Shown piece by piece: positions 6,158 to 12,147 of a stretch of 13,621 bases of DNA. The position numbers and the translations under genes are program-made. Within the stretch, counting starts at the first letter, position 1; each line of letters starts with the position of its first letter. The notes beneath the pieces were generated by a model. It did not search any database. It was not told where the DNA came from and saw nothing but the letters and a program-made list of their open reading frames with translations. Origin of the DNA: an uncultured Clostridia bacterium (lineage in GTDB: Bacteria; Bacillota; Clostridia; TANB77; CAG-508); assembly GCA_944393755.1 (NCBI GenBank), contig CALYBF010000025.1, positions 1-13,621 of the forward strand. Direction: 5' to 3'.

Positions 6158-6994
6158 ATGAAGATTACATCAAATAAGCAATTAATTTTAAAATTTTATA
6201 CCACAGGTAAAAACAAAAACATAGAAGAATTATATATAAATGATTTCGATAATTTTTACCAGAAATATGAAGTTGGAAACATAATTGTTTCACTCTTAAA
6301 TAGCTATAATGATATTATACAAATATTAGATAAATATATTAGAAAAATAGATAAAAGCACACCACTTACTCTTGCTGAATTAATTAAAGTATTTAAAAAT
6401 TTAATTAAGAACTTGGAAACAAAGAAATTTTATATAATATCAAAGTTACTAGAAATTAATTTTAATAAACTACGTTATAGAATAGAAAATATAGAAAAAT
6501 ATGATTTATTAGCTGATAAAGAATATAATAAATTTCAAGGTAATATATTGGGAACCCCTGAAATATACATAAGAAAACGTGGTTTTCCTAACTACGCATT
6601 TAAAAATTTTTTGTTAAGATTTAAACGTTCTTTTTCTAATGCGAAAAATATTGTAGAAAAGAATTTTAACATAGATAATAACAGGGATACCAATATTCCT
6701 CTAAAATATGAACTTCCAAAGATGTTTGTGGAATATTTTGATAATAATTTATCTTATACTTATTATATTACTAGTATAACAGATTTACTTTTAGCAAGTA
6801 CCTATAATTTACATTTATCTAAAAAATTCATTTTAAAATGTGAGTATTGTGGTGATTTATTTATTCCTAAAACAAATAAAAAAGAACAAAAATATTGTTA
6901 TAGTAAAGATGAGTATGGCAATTATATTTGTAGAAATAAAGGAAGAAAAAATATTTGGTATAGGAATAAAGCTCAAAGCAATAAATCTAATTAA
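6158..6994 (+). CDS. DUF6076-like protein with C-terminal zinc motif, 278 aa
   Basis: The first 220 residues look alpha-helical and match nothing I know. The C-terminal region has a four-cysteine pattern, C228-x2-C231-x15-C247-x10-C258, in the context CEYCGDLFIPKTNKKEQKYC and ICRNKGRKNIWYRNK. This resembles DUF6076 proteins, which are common in mobile elements of Clostridia and end in a zinc-binding motif with a basic tail; the function is unknown. A nucleic-acid-binding or regulatory role is a reasonable guess. The gene is divergent from the Rep operon and ends in its own hairpin terminator. The ATG at 6158 follows AAGGAG by 11 bases. The family name rests on motif resemblance only. Confidence 0.75.
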   Translation: MKITSNKQLILKFYTTGKNKNIEELYINDFDNFYQKYEVGNIIVSLLNSYNDIIQILDKYIRKIDKSTPLTLAELIKVFKNLIKNLETKKFYIISKLLEINFNKLRYRIENIEKYDLLADKEYNKFQGNILGTPEIYIRKRGFPNYAFKNFLLRFKRSFSNAKNIVEKNFNIDNNRDTNIPLKYELPKMFVEYFDNNLSYTYYITSITDLLLASTYNLHLSKKFILKCEYCGDLFIPKTNKKEQKYCYSKDEYGNYICRNKGRKNIWYRNKAQSNKSN

Positions 6995-7055
6995 CACGTT
7001 GTTGTTTCAAAAATTGATTATGTATTAAATTCAAAAAACAACACCGTGTTTTTCT
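6994..7055 (+). terminator. Terminator of the DUF6076-like gene
   Basis: A 14-base arm (6994-7007) pairs with 7036-7049 with one mismatch and a 28-base loop, followed by TTTTTC. The right arm carries the CACCGTGTT core also found in the inverted repeat upstream of rep. Confidence 0.65.
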
Positions 7056-7093
7056 ATATTAGCCCTTATTTTCTTCTCTAACAAAATTACCGT

Positions 7094-7196
7094 TAGAAGC
7101 GGGGAACTTTCCAAACGAATTATAAAAAACTCCTTATGAGCGAAATTAGGCTAATTAAAGTAAAAGAAAAAGCGATTAGCAATGTAACCGCTTCTA
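7094..7196. repeat. Inverted repeat TAGAAGCGG between convergent genes
   Basis: TAGAAGCGG (7094-7102) and CCGCTTCTA (7188-7196) are exact reverse complements. They lie in the 205-bp gap between the converging genes ending at 6994 and 7200. The right arm overlaps the terminator at 7161-7192. The remainder of the gap shows no gene. Confidence 0.4.
7161..7192 (-). terminator. Terminator of the membrane-protein operon
   Basis: On the minus strand AGCGGTTA pairs with TAATCGCT (7 pairs plus one G-U) around a 6-base loop, then TTTTCTTTT follows. It stands eight bases after the stop codon at 7200. Confidence 0.8.
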
Positions 7197-7199
7197 TTT

Positions 7200-7661
7200 T
7201 TATTCATCTAATGGAGTTCCCCAACCTACTTGTTCTTTCTGACTATCAACATTTCCAGTTGATAGATATTTTCCTTGTTTATCTTCTGTGCAATAAACAA
7301 TGTCATTTTCATAACTAAAATGTGTATCAGATGTATTTTTCATATACTTTATAAAAACAACATATCTTCCATAGCCATCACTTTCAGTTATTTCAAAACT
7401 ATCTAATTTTGCATTAGGAAAAACATCAGTATAGCTACTCCAAGCAACTCCTGCTACAACACCAGTAGAAAAATTAACATTATTCATACTATCAAATCTT
7501 TTGCCTATTACAACATCATCACTTGTGAATACATTAGATTTACTTGTATTATCGTTATTAGTTATTAAAAATACTATTGCTATAAAAATGATTATAATAA
7601 TTGCTAGAATAATGATTTTATTTTTCTTTGACAATTCTTTAAACTTGTTTATTATTTCCAT
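7200..7661 (-). CDS. Membrane-anchored outward-facing protein, 153 aa
   Basis: No family is recognised. A short basic start (NKFKELSKKNK) is followed by one membrane segment of Ile, Ala, Phe and Val (about residues 15-33). A polar linker and a domain of about 110 residues come next, which should lie outside the cell by the positive-inside rule. The outer domain is beta-rich and aromatic (VVAGVAWSSYTDVF, GRYVVFIKYMKN). No lipobox cysteine is present. AGGAGG lies six bases before the ATG at 7661. It is the third gene of the operon, 10 bp after the 564-residue protein, and a strong terminator follows. It probably acts with its neighbours at the cell surface; the function is unknown. Confidence 0.75.
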   Translation of the reverse strand: MEIINKFKELSKKNKIIILAIIIIIFIAIVFLITNNDNTSKSNVFTSDDVVIGKRFDSMNNVNFSTGVVAGVAWSSYTDVFPNAKLDSFEITESDGYGRYVVFIKYMKNTSDTHFSYENDIVYCTEDKQGKYLSTGNVDSQKEQVGWGTPLDE

Positions 7662-7671
7662 ATATAACCTC

Positions 7672-9366
7672 CTAATATACTAATTCATAGGTTGCATTTC
7701 TATATAAGCATTTTCCTAAAAATTGACCATAACCCATAGTATCATATAATTTATTATTTTCTTGTATTTCAAACTCGAATCTATCTTCTATTGTTTGTGT
7801 AACCTCTTTCATTTCTTCGTGTGAATAGTATTCTGCTGTTGTATATTCTCCTATCAAATTTCCTTCTTCTATTTCATAAGTTCCAGTCAATGTGCATTGC
7901 ATATCTATATCTGTTAAAGTTATTTTATTACCTTCTATTTTTATACTTATATCTCCTAATTCTATTAGCATATCTTCTTTTTCTTCACTTGTTAGTATTT
8001 TATTATAAGTGCCATTTTCTATTGTATTTGTACTAAGGTTATCATTAGTAATAGTTTCTACTGTATTTGTATTATTGGTTGTGTTTGTATTGTTTTGACT
8101 TGAACTATTATATAATTCTTCATATTTTTTCTCAGATAATGCAGATATAGTAAAATCAGCTGTTTTACTTGTACTATTTGTTGACATTTCGTATATCATA
8201 TTATCTTGATAATTATATGCCTTATTATTTTCTTTGTTTTCTATTTGCATAAAATTATCAACTTGCTCCTGTGTAAAGTCTGGTCTTACTGATTTAATAA
8301 TACAAGGAACAGATACTTTCATAACCCAGGTACTAAATTCTTTTTGATTTATAAAACTGTTATAGTCAGCCATTAATGTTATAGATACAATATTTTTTGT
8401 ATTAGGTTCTGTATATACAACTATTGATTCTCTTCCTTTATCTTCAAATGTTCTTGTAATCATATAAAAGTCAAGTCCACTTTGTTTATGTTGAACAGTT
8501 GATTTTTTAAATTTATCTTCTGCTAATACTAAACTATCATTAGGTATATTATCATTAGTATATTGATTATACATTGTATTGAGTTCTTTGTTAAAATTTT
8601 CACAAAATTCTGCAAGTGTCATATTAAATCTCATACCATAAAAATTATCACTTTCAATTACTGCATTATCATTGATTTGTTTTTCTTTCTCAACATTTTT
8701 AACATCTTCAAAATCTAAGCCGAATTTAGCAGTTTCATATTCTTTGTAATCTTCAACTGCTGAGTAATCTTCATAATCTGTATCATTAATACGATTTACA
8801 ATAGCAAGAAAGAAATCATTGTTTAATGTTTTTATAGTTCCTTTATTGACTAGCCCCATATTAAATGTTGAATTATATTTAATATTATCACTTATCTTTA
8901 AATCTATATTGTATGAATATTTAAAAACATCTTCTATTGTTTGCTCAATTATATTTGAATCTAAAACTCTATGTGCAACATATTCTATATTCTTAAAATT
9001 ACCATTGCTATCACTTTCAATTTTAAAACAAGGTATTTCAACTGCACCAGCAACTTTATTATTCTTAAATGCCATAATCGACATTACTGTAAAACCTTCG
9101 AGTTCACCTTCTCCTTCTGTAACTATTGTATCAACAAACATTGAGTCTAATGTTAAATCAACATTTAAGTCTGTTTTTTCTAATTCTTCTATTAGTTTTG
9201 TTTTCAATTCTTCTGCATTTATTTGAGATAATTTTTCTTTTGTTTCATTTATTTTCATATTAGTAGATATTGTTTGTACTAAAAAGAACAGTCCTACAAG
9301 TATAATTATAATTCCTATTACTATACCTACTATTTTTAAATTTTTCTTTTTTATATTAATCGACAA
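7672..9366 (-). CDS. Large membrane-anchored surface protein with C-terminal lipocalin-like region, 564 aa
   Basis: Residues 1-10 are basic, 11-31 form one membrane segment, and the rest should be outside the cell. Residues 40-235 form a mixed region. Residues 239-415 start with NFYGMRFNMTLAEFCENFNK, a phrase I associate with uncharacterised clostridial surface proteins. Residues 421-452 are a Thr/Asn-rich linker (NNTNTTNNTNTV). Residues 453-564 look like a small beta-barrel of the lipocalin-like kind (KIEGNKITL...GTYEIEEGNLIGEY). The start is TTG at 9366, eight bases after AGGGGG, and overlaps the end of the first operon gene by 11 bases. The gene is intact. Ligand binding or surface interaction is possible; no enzyme motif is seen. 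Confidence 0.75.
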   Translation of the reverse strand: MSINIKKKNLKIVGIVIGIIIILVGLFFLVQTISTNMKINETKEKLSQINAEELKTKLIEELEKTDLNVDLTLDSMFVDTIVTEGEGELEGFTVMSIMAFKNNKVAGAVEIPCFKIESDSNGNFKNIEYVAHRVLDSNIIEQTIEDVFKYSYNIDLKISDNIKYNSTFNMGLVNKGTIKTLNNDFFLAIVNRINDTDYEDYSAVEDYKEYETAKFGLDFEDVKNVEKEKQINDNAVIESDNFYGMRFNMTLAEFCENFNKELNTMYNQYTNDNIPNDSLVLAEDKFKKSTVQHKQSGLDFYMITRTFEDKGRESIVVYTEPNTKNIVSITLMADYNSFINQKEFSTWVMKVSVPCIIKSVRPDFTQEQVDNFMQIENKENNKAYNYQDNMIYEMSTNSTSKTADFTISALSEKKYEELYNSSSQNNTNTTNNTNTVETITNDNLSTNTIENGTYNKILTSEEKEDMLIELGDISIKIEGNKITLTDIDMQCTLTGTYEIEEGNLIGEYTTAEYYSHEEMKEVTQTIEDRFEFEIQENNKLYDTMGYGQFLGKCLYRNATYELVY

Positions 9367-9709
9367 TTTTAATTCCCCCTTTTTCTTTTATTCTTAAAAC
9401 TATTGTAGCAATTAGAAATATAGCTGTTATTCCACCAGTTACAAAAATGCCATATTCAAAGAAGTTAGTAGTTCTTTTTATATTTCTATATTCTTTTTCA
9501 ATTTCATTAAATTCTGACCTTGTAATAAAATCATCTTCATAGTTTAATCTTGCTAGGTTATAACCATAATAACCATTTTCTCCCCAATAAGCATCTTCTT
9601 CAATAGAATTCCAGTAACAAAACAAACATATAAAAATAATTGTAACTATTAAACTAATGCCAGTTATCAGTAATACTTTCTTTGAAAACTTTTTCTTTTC
9701 TTTCCCCAT
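9356..9709 (-). CDS. Membrane protein with two membrane segments, 117 aa
   Basis: No family is recognised. After a very basic start (MGKEKKKFSKK), membrane segment 1 spans about residues 11-31. An outer loop rich in Tyr, Trp and acidic residues follows (DAYWGENGYYGYNLARLNYE), then segment 2 (about 85-105) and a short basic tail. Both ends should be inside the cell. The ATG at 9709 is chosen because AGGGGAG lies five bases upstream. An ATG at 9748 cannot be used by the transcript, since it is part of the promoter -10 box. This is the first gene of the operon and overlaps the next by 11 bases, so the two are probably coupled in translation. Confidence 0.72.
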   Translation of the reverse strand: MGKEKKKFSKKVLLITGISLIVTIIFICLFCYWNSIEEDAYWGENGYYGYNLARLNYEDDFITRSEFNEIEKEYRNIKRTTNFFEYGIFVTGGITAIFLIATIVLRIKEKGGIKIVD

Positions 9710-9746
9710 AAAAACTCCCCTTTCTTTGTATTTCGATTTTTTCTTC

Positions 9747-9775
9747 ATTATAGCAATAATATTTTAGTTTGTAAA
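9747..9775 (-). promoter_or_regulatory. Promoter of the membrane-protein operon
   Basis: TTTACA (9775-9770), a 17-bp spacer and a perfect TATAAT (9752-9747) lie about 40 bases before the ATG at 9709. A 13-bp site shared with the XRE gene's promoter region lies at 9783-9795, seven bases upstream of the -35. Confidence 0.75.
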
Positions 9776-9782
9776 GTATTCT

Positions 9783-9795
9783 TTTACTTTATAAA
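9783..9795 (+). promoter_or_regulatory. Putative XRE operator, copy 1
   Basis: TTTACTTTATAAA fits the consensus TTTACTTTATNAA found again at 10164-10176 and, inverted, at 10188-10200. Its place just upstream of the operon -35 would suit an activator as well as a repressor. Confidence 0.5.
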
Positions 9796-9807
9796 ATGTA
9801 ATTTTAT

Positions 9808-10107
9808 TTATATACTAAACATCTGCATATAAAAGTTTATTTGTTCTTGTTTTAATGAAATAAATTTATTTGATTTCTTTGCTAGAATTACAAAATTACT
9901 ATATATCTTTTTATTCTTGTATATTCTGCATAAAGGAAAACTATTTTCTTTGGTTTCTTTTGAACATATTAAAAAGACATTTTCTTCTAATTTTATTTCA
10001 TAATAAGGGTAATAAACCAAACCATATAATTCAGATATGTTATTATTGATTTCTTTAATAATTGGTTGTTTGTTGGGACAAACTAATAATATTTTTACTT
10101 TGTTCAT
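9808..10107 (-). CDS. DUF3846-like protein, 99 aa
   Basis: The start (MNKVKILLVCPNKQPIIKEI) and the later phrases VFLICSKETKENSFPLCRIY and SNFVILAKK match the pattern of DUF3846 domains ('LLVEPGKEPKVVEI...ALICNEEGKLNGLPLNRAL...I.GTFLI'). DUF3846 proteins are small, of unknown function, and are found mainly in mobile elements of Clostridia. The ATG at 10107 has AAGGAG seven to eight bases upstream. The gene is divergent from the XRE regulator. It is followed by the promoter of the membrane-protein operon, so it may be cotranscribed with that operon in part. The family call is by eye. Confidence 0.7.
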   Translation of the reverse strand: MNKVKILLVCPNKQPIIKEINNNISELYGLVYYPYYEIKLEENVFLICSKETKENSFPLCRIYKNKKIYSNFVILAKKSNKFISLKQEQINFYMQMFSI

Positions 10108-10151
10108 TTTATCTTCTCCTTTCTTGTTTATGGTAATAAAATTTCTTTCTC

Positions 10152-10200
10152 ATAAAGTGTCTTTTTACTTTATTAATTGTCATTGGCTTCATAAAGTAAA
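10152..10200. promoter_or_regulatory. Operator cluster in the divergent xre/DUF3846 region
   Basis: TTTACTTTATTAA (10164-10176) and its inverted counterpart (10188-10200, TTCATAAAGTAAA) share a 13-bp consensus. A weaker half-site ATAAAGTG lies at 10152-10159. The copy at 10188-10200 covers the -35 box of the XRE gene, which suggests self-repression. Confidence 0.55.
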
Positions 10201-10216
10201 GTATAGTTTATATAAT
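10188..10216 (+). promoter_or_regulatory. Probable promoter of the XRE regulator
   Basis: TTCATA (10188-10193) and TATAAT (10211-10216) are 17 bp apart. GGAGG (10236-10240) and the ATG at 10250 follow. Confidence 0.6.
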
Positions 10217-10249
10217 AATTTATATACTGTTATTTGGAGGTCAACAGGT

Positions 10250-10582
10250 ATGAAAGAGAACAAAGAGATTTTAATAACTATCGGTCAAAATCTAAAAAAT
10301 GCTAGAATTTCAAAAGGCTATACACAGGAACAAATGGCAGAACAATTAAATGTTTCTAGTAAATTTATTTCTATGATAGAAAGAGGTTGTAGTGGACTTA
10401 GTATAACTAATCTAACAAACATTTGTAAGATATTAGATATTGAGCCTAACTCTTTATTTAACGGTGTTTTAAATTATACTGATAGTAAAGATGAATATAT
10501 AACTAATGCTTTATCTACACTAGCAAATGGAGATAAGGAATTTTTGATAAGTGTTATTGAATATATACTTAAAAAGTCATAA
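10250..10582 (+). CDS. XRE-family helix-turn-helix regulator, 110 aa
   Basis: Residues 8-65 are a clear Cro/CI-type helix-turn-helix domain (GQNLKNARISKGYTQEQMAE, then LNVSSKFISMIERG and LTNICKILDIEPNSLF). The C-terminal 40 residues are helical and may serve in dimer formation. It should bind DNA and control element promoters. Copies of the 13-bp site TTTACTTTATNAA in its own promoter region and upstream of the membrane-protein operon are the likely targets. The ATG at 10250 has GGAGG nine bases upstream; the longer upstream frame has no such signal. No peptidase domain is attached, so induction by self-cleavage is unlikely. Confidence 0.9.
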   Translation: MKENKEILITIGQNLKNARISKGYTQEQMAEQLNVSSKFISMIERGCSGLSITNLTNICKILDIEPNSLFNGVLNYTDSKDEYITNALSTLANGDKEFLISVIEYILKKS

Positions 10583-10607
10583 AGAATACTAATCGCTAGT
10601 ATTCTTT
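10581..10607. terminator. Bidirectional terminator overlapping two stop codons
   Basis: A perfect 11-bp stem (10581-10591 with 10597-10607) with a 5-base loop has A-rich and T-rich flanks. The last two bases of the XRE stop codon and the whole stop codon of the converging gene (10589-10591) lie in the left arm. Confidence 0.85.
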
Positions 10608-10870
10608 TTATCTTGTAAAAATGCTTCACTGGTAATTCTAGTTGCTAGGGCATATCCATATATAAAACATTGTTCGCTATCTATTTCACTTAGTTTCAAG
10701 TATTCTTCACATAATTTTCTTAGAGTTGTTTTTTCTGTTTCAGTAAATAATTGATTTTCTAACTTTTCTCTTATCAGTTTAATTTTTTCCAGTTCTTCAT
10801 TATACTTTTGTGTCATTTCGATTTCTCCTGCACGTTCTCTATATATTTCTTTGATTTCTACTGGTTCCAT
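10589..10870 (-). CDS. Small helical protein, possibly DUF6809-like, 93 aa
   Basis: The product is almost all helix (ELEKIKLIREKLENQLFTET) and ends with CFIYGYALATRITSEAFLQD. That ending recalls the 'F..GF.LG..LM.E' ending of small DUF6809-type proteins of clostridial mobile elements; the match is weak. The ATG at 10870 is preferred because AAAGGAAG lies nine bases upstream. The start overlaps the end of the zinc-ribbon gene by 32 bases, so translation is probably coupled. The function is unknown. Confidence 0.6.
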   Translation of the reverse strand: MEPVEIKEIYRERAGEIEMTQKYNEELEKIKLIREKLENQLFTETEKTTLRKLCEEYLKLSEIDSEQCFIYGYALATRITSEAFLQDKKNTSD

Positions 10871-11030
10871 ATCTAAAATCTTCCTTTCCATACCTTTTTA
10901 TAAATATTTCTATTGATTCTAATACACCACAATTACTGCATATTAAAGTTTTATTATCTTTTCTTGATATTGCGGGATAACCAACGATTACACTTTTACA
11001 TCTAGGGCATATTCTATTTTTCCAATGCAT
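10839..11030 (-). CDS. Small zinc-ribbon protein, 63 aa
   Basis: Two CxxC knuckles, C8-C11 and C31-C34, flank the phrase VGYPAISRKDNKTLI. This is the pattern of small zinc-ribbon proteins of clostridial mobile elements ('CERCGKEIEDYPAISRRDNE..ICSECG'). It probably binds one zinc ion and may contact nucleic acid or protein; the role is not known. The ATG at 11030 is the only clear start, but the nearest ribosome binding site (AAAGGAGG, which overlaps the end of the upstream gene) is 16 bases away. Initiation may therefore be poor or occur at a non-standard codon. It lies 13 bp after the upstream gene. Confidence 0.65.
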   Translation of the reverse strand: MHWKNRICPRCKSVIVGYPAISRKDNKTLICSNCGVLESIEIFIKRYGKEDFRYGTSRNQRNI

Positions 11031-11043
11031 TATTGTAACTTTT

Positions 11044-11643
11044 CTACCTCCTTTCCAAAAATTCTTTATCGAATAAGTATTTAAAGAAAAGTAGTGTTTC
11101 TCTTTTAGTTGCAACTGACATATCAAGGGGCGATAAGTTCAATATGGGGGTATATCGAACTTGTTTTGTCATTTCTGCATTTCTTTTATCTTCAAGCATA
11201 TCACGAATTATGTTACAACTTTTATCTAAAACGACAATGAGTACAGGTTGAAGAATATTAATTTCTGCTAATATTAGCCTTTTATATCTTCTACTGTACT
11301 CATTTATATCAATACTTTTATTATTGGTCTTGTTTAGGAACATATAACTTGCGTTGATATGTTTATACTTATCTGGACTATTTTTCATTATGTATTTTTG
11401 CATTTCATAGTTTAATCTAAAAAATACCTTCTTGCTATTGATTATATATAACACATTGTTGTCAGTAAAGTTAGACAGAAAGCCGTCGTGATTAAACTTT
11501 TCATATTTATACTTTTTAGTTCTTCTTTGTTTATCTTCCCATTTTCTAAGTAGTATATTTAATTGTATTTGTTTGCTTACTTTTGGGAATAAATCTTCAA
11601 ACACTTCATTTGAATTGCAAAAAGTTGCTAAACTCGTTGACAT
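11044..11643 (-). CDS. Unknown protein, faintly like uracil-DNA-glycosylase fold, 199 aa
   Basis: The segment YKRLILAEINILQPVLIVVL (about residues 123-142) resembles the 'EI..LQPKLIIALG' strand of the uracil-DNA-glycosylase superfamily, and a possible closing part reads TPILNLSPLDMS (about 170-181). The usual catalytic Asp/Asn and iron-sulfur cysteines are not seen. It may be a divergent member or only share the strand pattern. The first 80 residues are basic and aromatic. The ATG at 11643 follows AAAGGTGG by about 12 bases. It heads a three-gene leftward cluster with the zinc ribbon and the small helical protein. Confidence 0.6.
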   Translation of the reverse strand: MSTSLATFCNSNEVFEDLFPKVSKQIQLNILLRKWEDKQRRTKKYKYEKFNHDGFLSNFTDNNVLYIINSKKVFFRLNYEMQKYIMKNSPDKYKHINASYMFLNKTNNKSIDINEYSRRYKRLILAEINILQPVLIVVLDKSCNIIRDMLEDKRNAEMTKQVRYTPILNLSPLDMSVATKRETLLFFKYLFDKEFLERR

Positions 11644-11675
11644 TACTTGATTACACCACCTTTCTCCACAACCTT

Positions 11676-11704
11676 ATTTTACCATAGTCTACATAATAAA
11701 ACAA
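11676..11704 (-). promoter_or_regulatory. Possible promoter of the right-hand cluster
   Basis: TTGTTT (11704-11699) and TAAAAT (11681-11676) are 17 bp apart on the minus strand, about 30 bases before the ATG at 11643. The -35 is weak. Confidence 0.4.
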
Positions 11705-11788
11705 GTGTTTGGCAAGAAGAATAATAAAAATTTATTTTTCTATTTCCTTTGCAATTACTGGGTTATAAGGTTTTATGATTAGATTTAC

Positions 11789-11828
11789 GGTTTACTAACG
11801 CTATTAGCGAACCGCACTTGGTGTGGTT
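11789..11828. repeat. Adjacent hairpins, candidate origin structure
   Basis: CGCTA/TAGCG (11799-11809) is enclosed by GGTT (11789-11792) and AACC (11810-11813). The same AACC also begins AACCGCAC, which pairs with GTGTGGTT (11821-11828; one G-U pair). The two folds compete for the same bases. TACTAACG before the first hairpin vaguely recalls nick-site sequences of rolling-circle plasmids. The origin role is speculative. Confidence 0.35.
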
Positions 11829-11899
11829 AAAGTAATAAAGCCTTAAACGAGTCTTACAGCATTATAAATTATTCAAGCGGAAAGGGGTTAGGGGAAATT

Positions 11900-11921
11900 T
11901 TATAAACGTCTTATAAACGTT
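11900..11921. repeat. Tandem 11-bp repeat TTATAAACGT(C/T)
   Basis: Two head-to-tail copies (11900-11910 and 11911-11921) differ only at the last base, and AACGT...ACGTT is also an inverted repeat. It may be a protein-binding site. The G-rich stretch at 11884-11895 lies just before it. Confidence 0.45.
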
Positions 11922-12045
11922 CCTAGAATGAATTAGATTTTGAGAAAAGCGGAGAGCAAAAAAGGAATTATGATTAAATTGTGAAATTTGACAAAAATAC
12001 TTGAAATTATACTTTGTATATGCTATTATAATAAAAATTATCAAG

Positions 12046-12062
12046 GGGGACATTTTGGGGAC
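12046..12062 (+). promoter_or_regulatory. Probable recombinase arm-type sites, right end
   Basis: GGGGAC copies at 12046-12051 and 12057-12062 are 11 bp apart after TCAAG. They match the left-end pair in sequence, spacing and orientation. Confidence 0.6.
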
Positions 12063-12076
12063 AAACTTTGCACAAG

Positions 12077-12147
12077 GTTACTAAAAATGGCAGAATGCTA
12101 CTAAATGAAAAAGTAATGCTTTGCAGTTGTTACAATAAGTTACTAAA
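12077..12147 (+). repeat. Three GTTACTAAA-like direct repeats near the right att site
   Basis: GTTACTAAA occurs at 12077-12085 and 12139-12147, and GCTACTAAA at 12097-12105. Their place between the GGGGAC pair and the att core suits a second class of recombinase or Xis sites. Confidence 0.4.

Noticed and set aside
7136..7318. Plus-strand frame starting in the gap between convergent genes
   Set aside because: It crosses a strong terminator and the end of the 153-aa gene, and its sequence resembles nothing.
8819..9226. Plus-strand open frame inside the 564-residue gene
   Set aside because: It is Ser/Leu/Ile low-complexity reading of the opposite strand and lacks a ribosome binding site.
9747..9749. 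Upstream ATG as start of the 117-aa membrane protein
   Set aside because: The ATG is part of the TATAAT -10 box, so it would not be in the transcript; the ATG at 9709 has a good ribosome binding site.
11862..12053. Minus-strand frame in the right non-coding region
   Set aside because: No ribosome binding site, unusual composition, and it overlies the repeats and GGGGAC sites.
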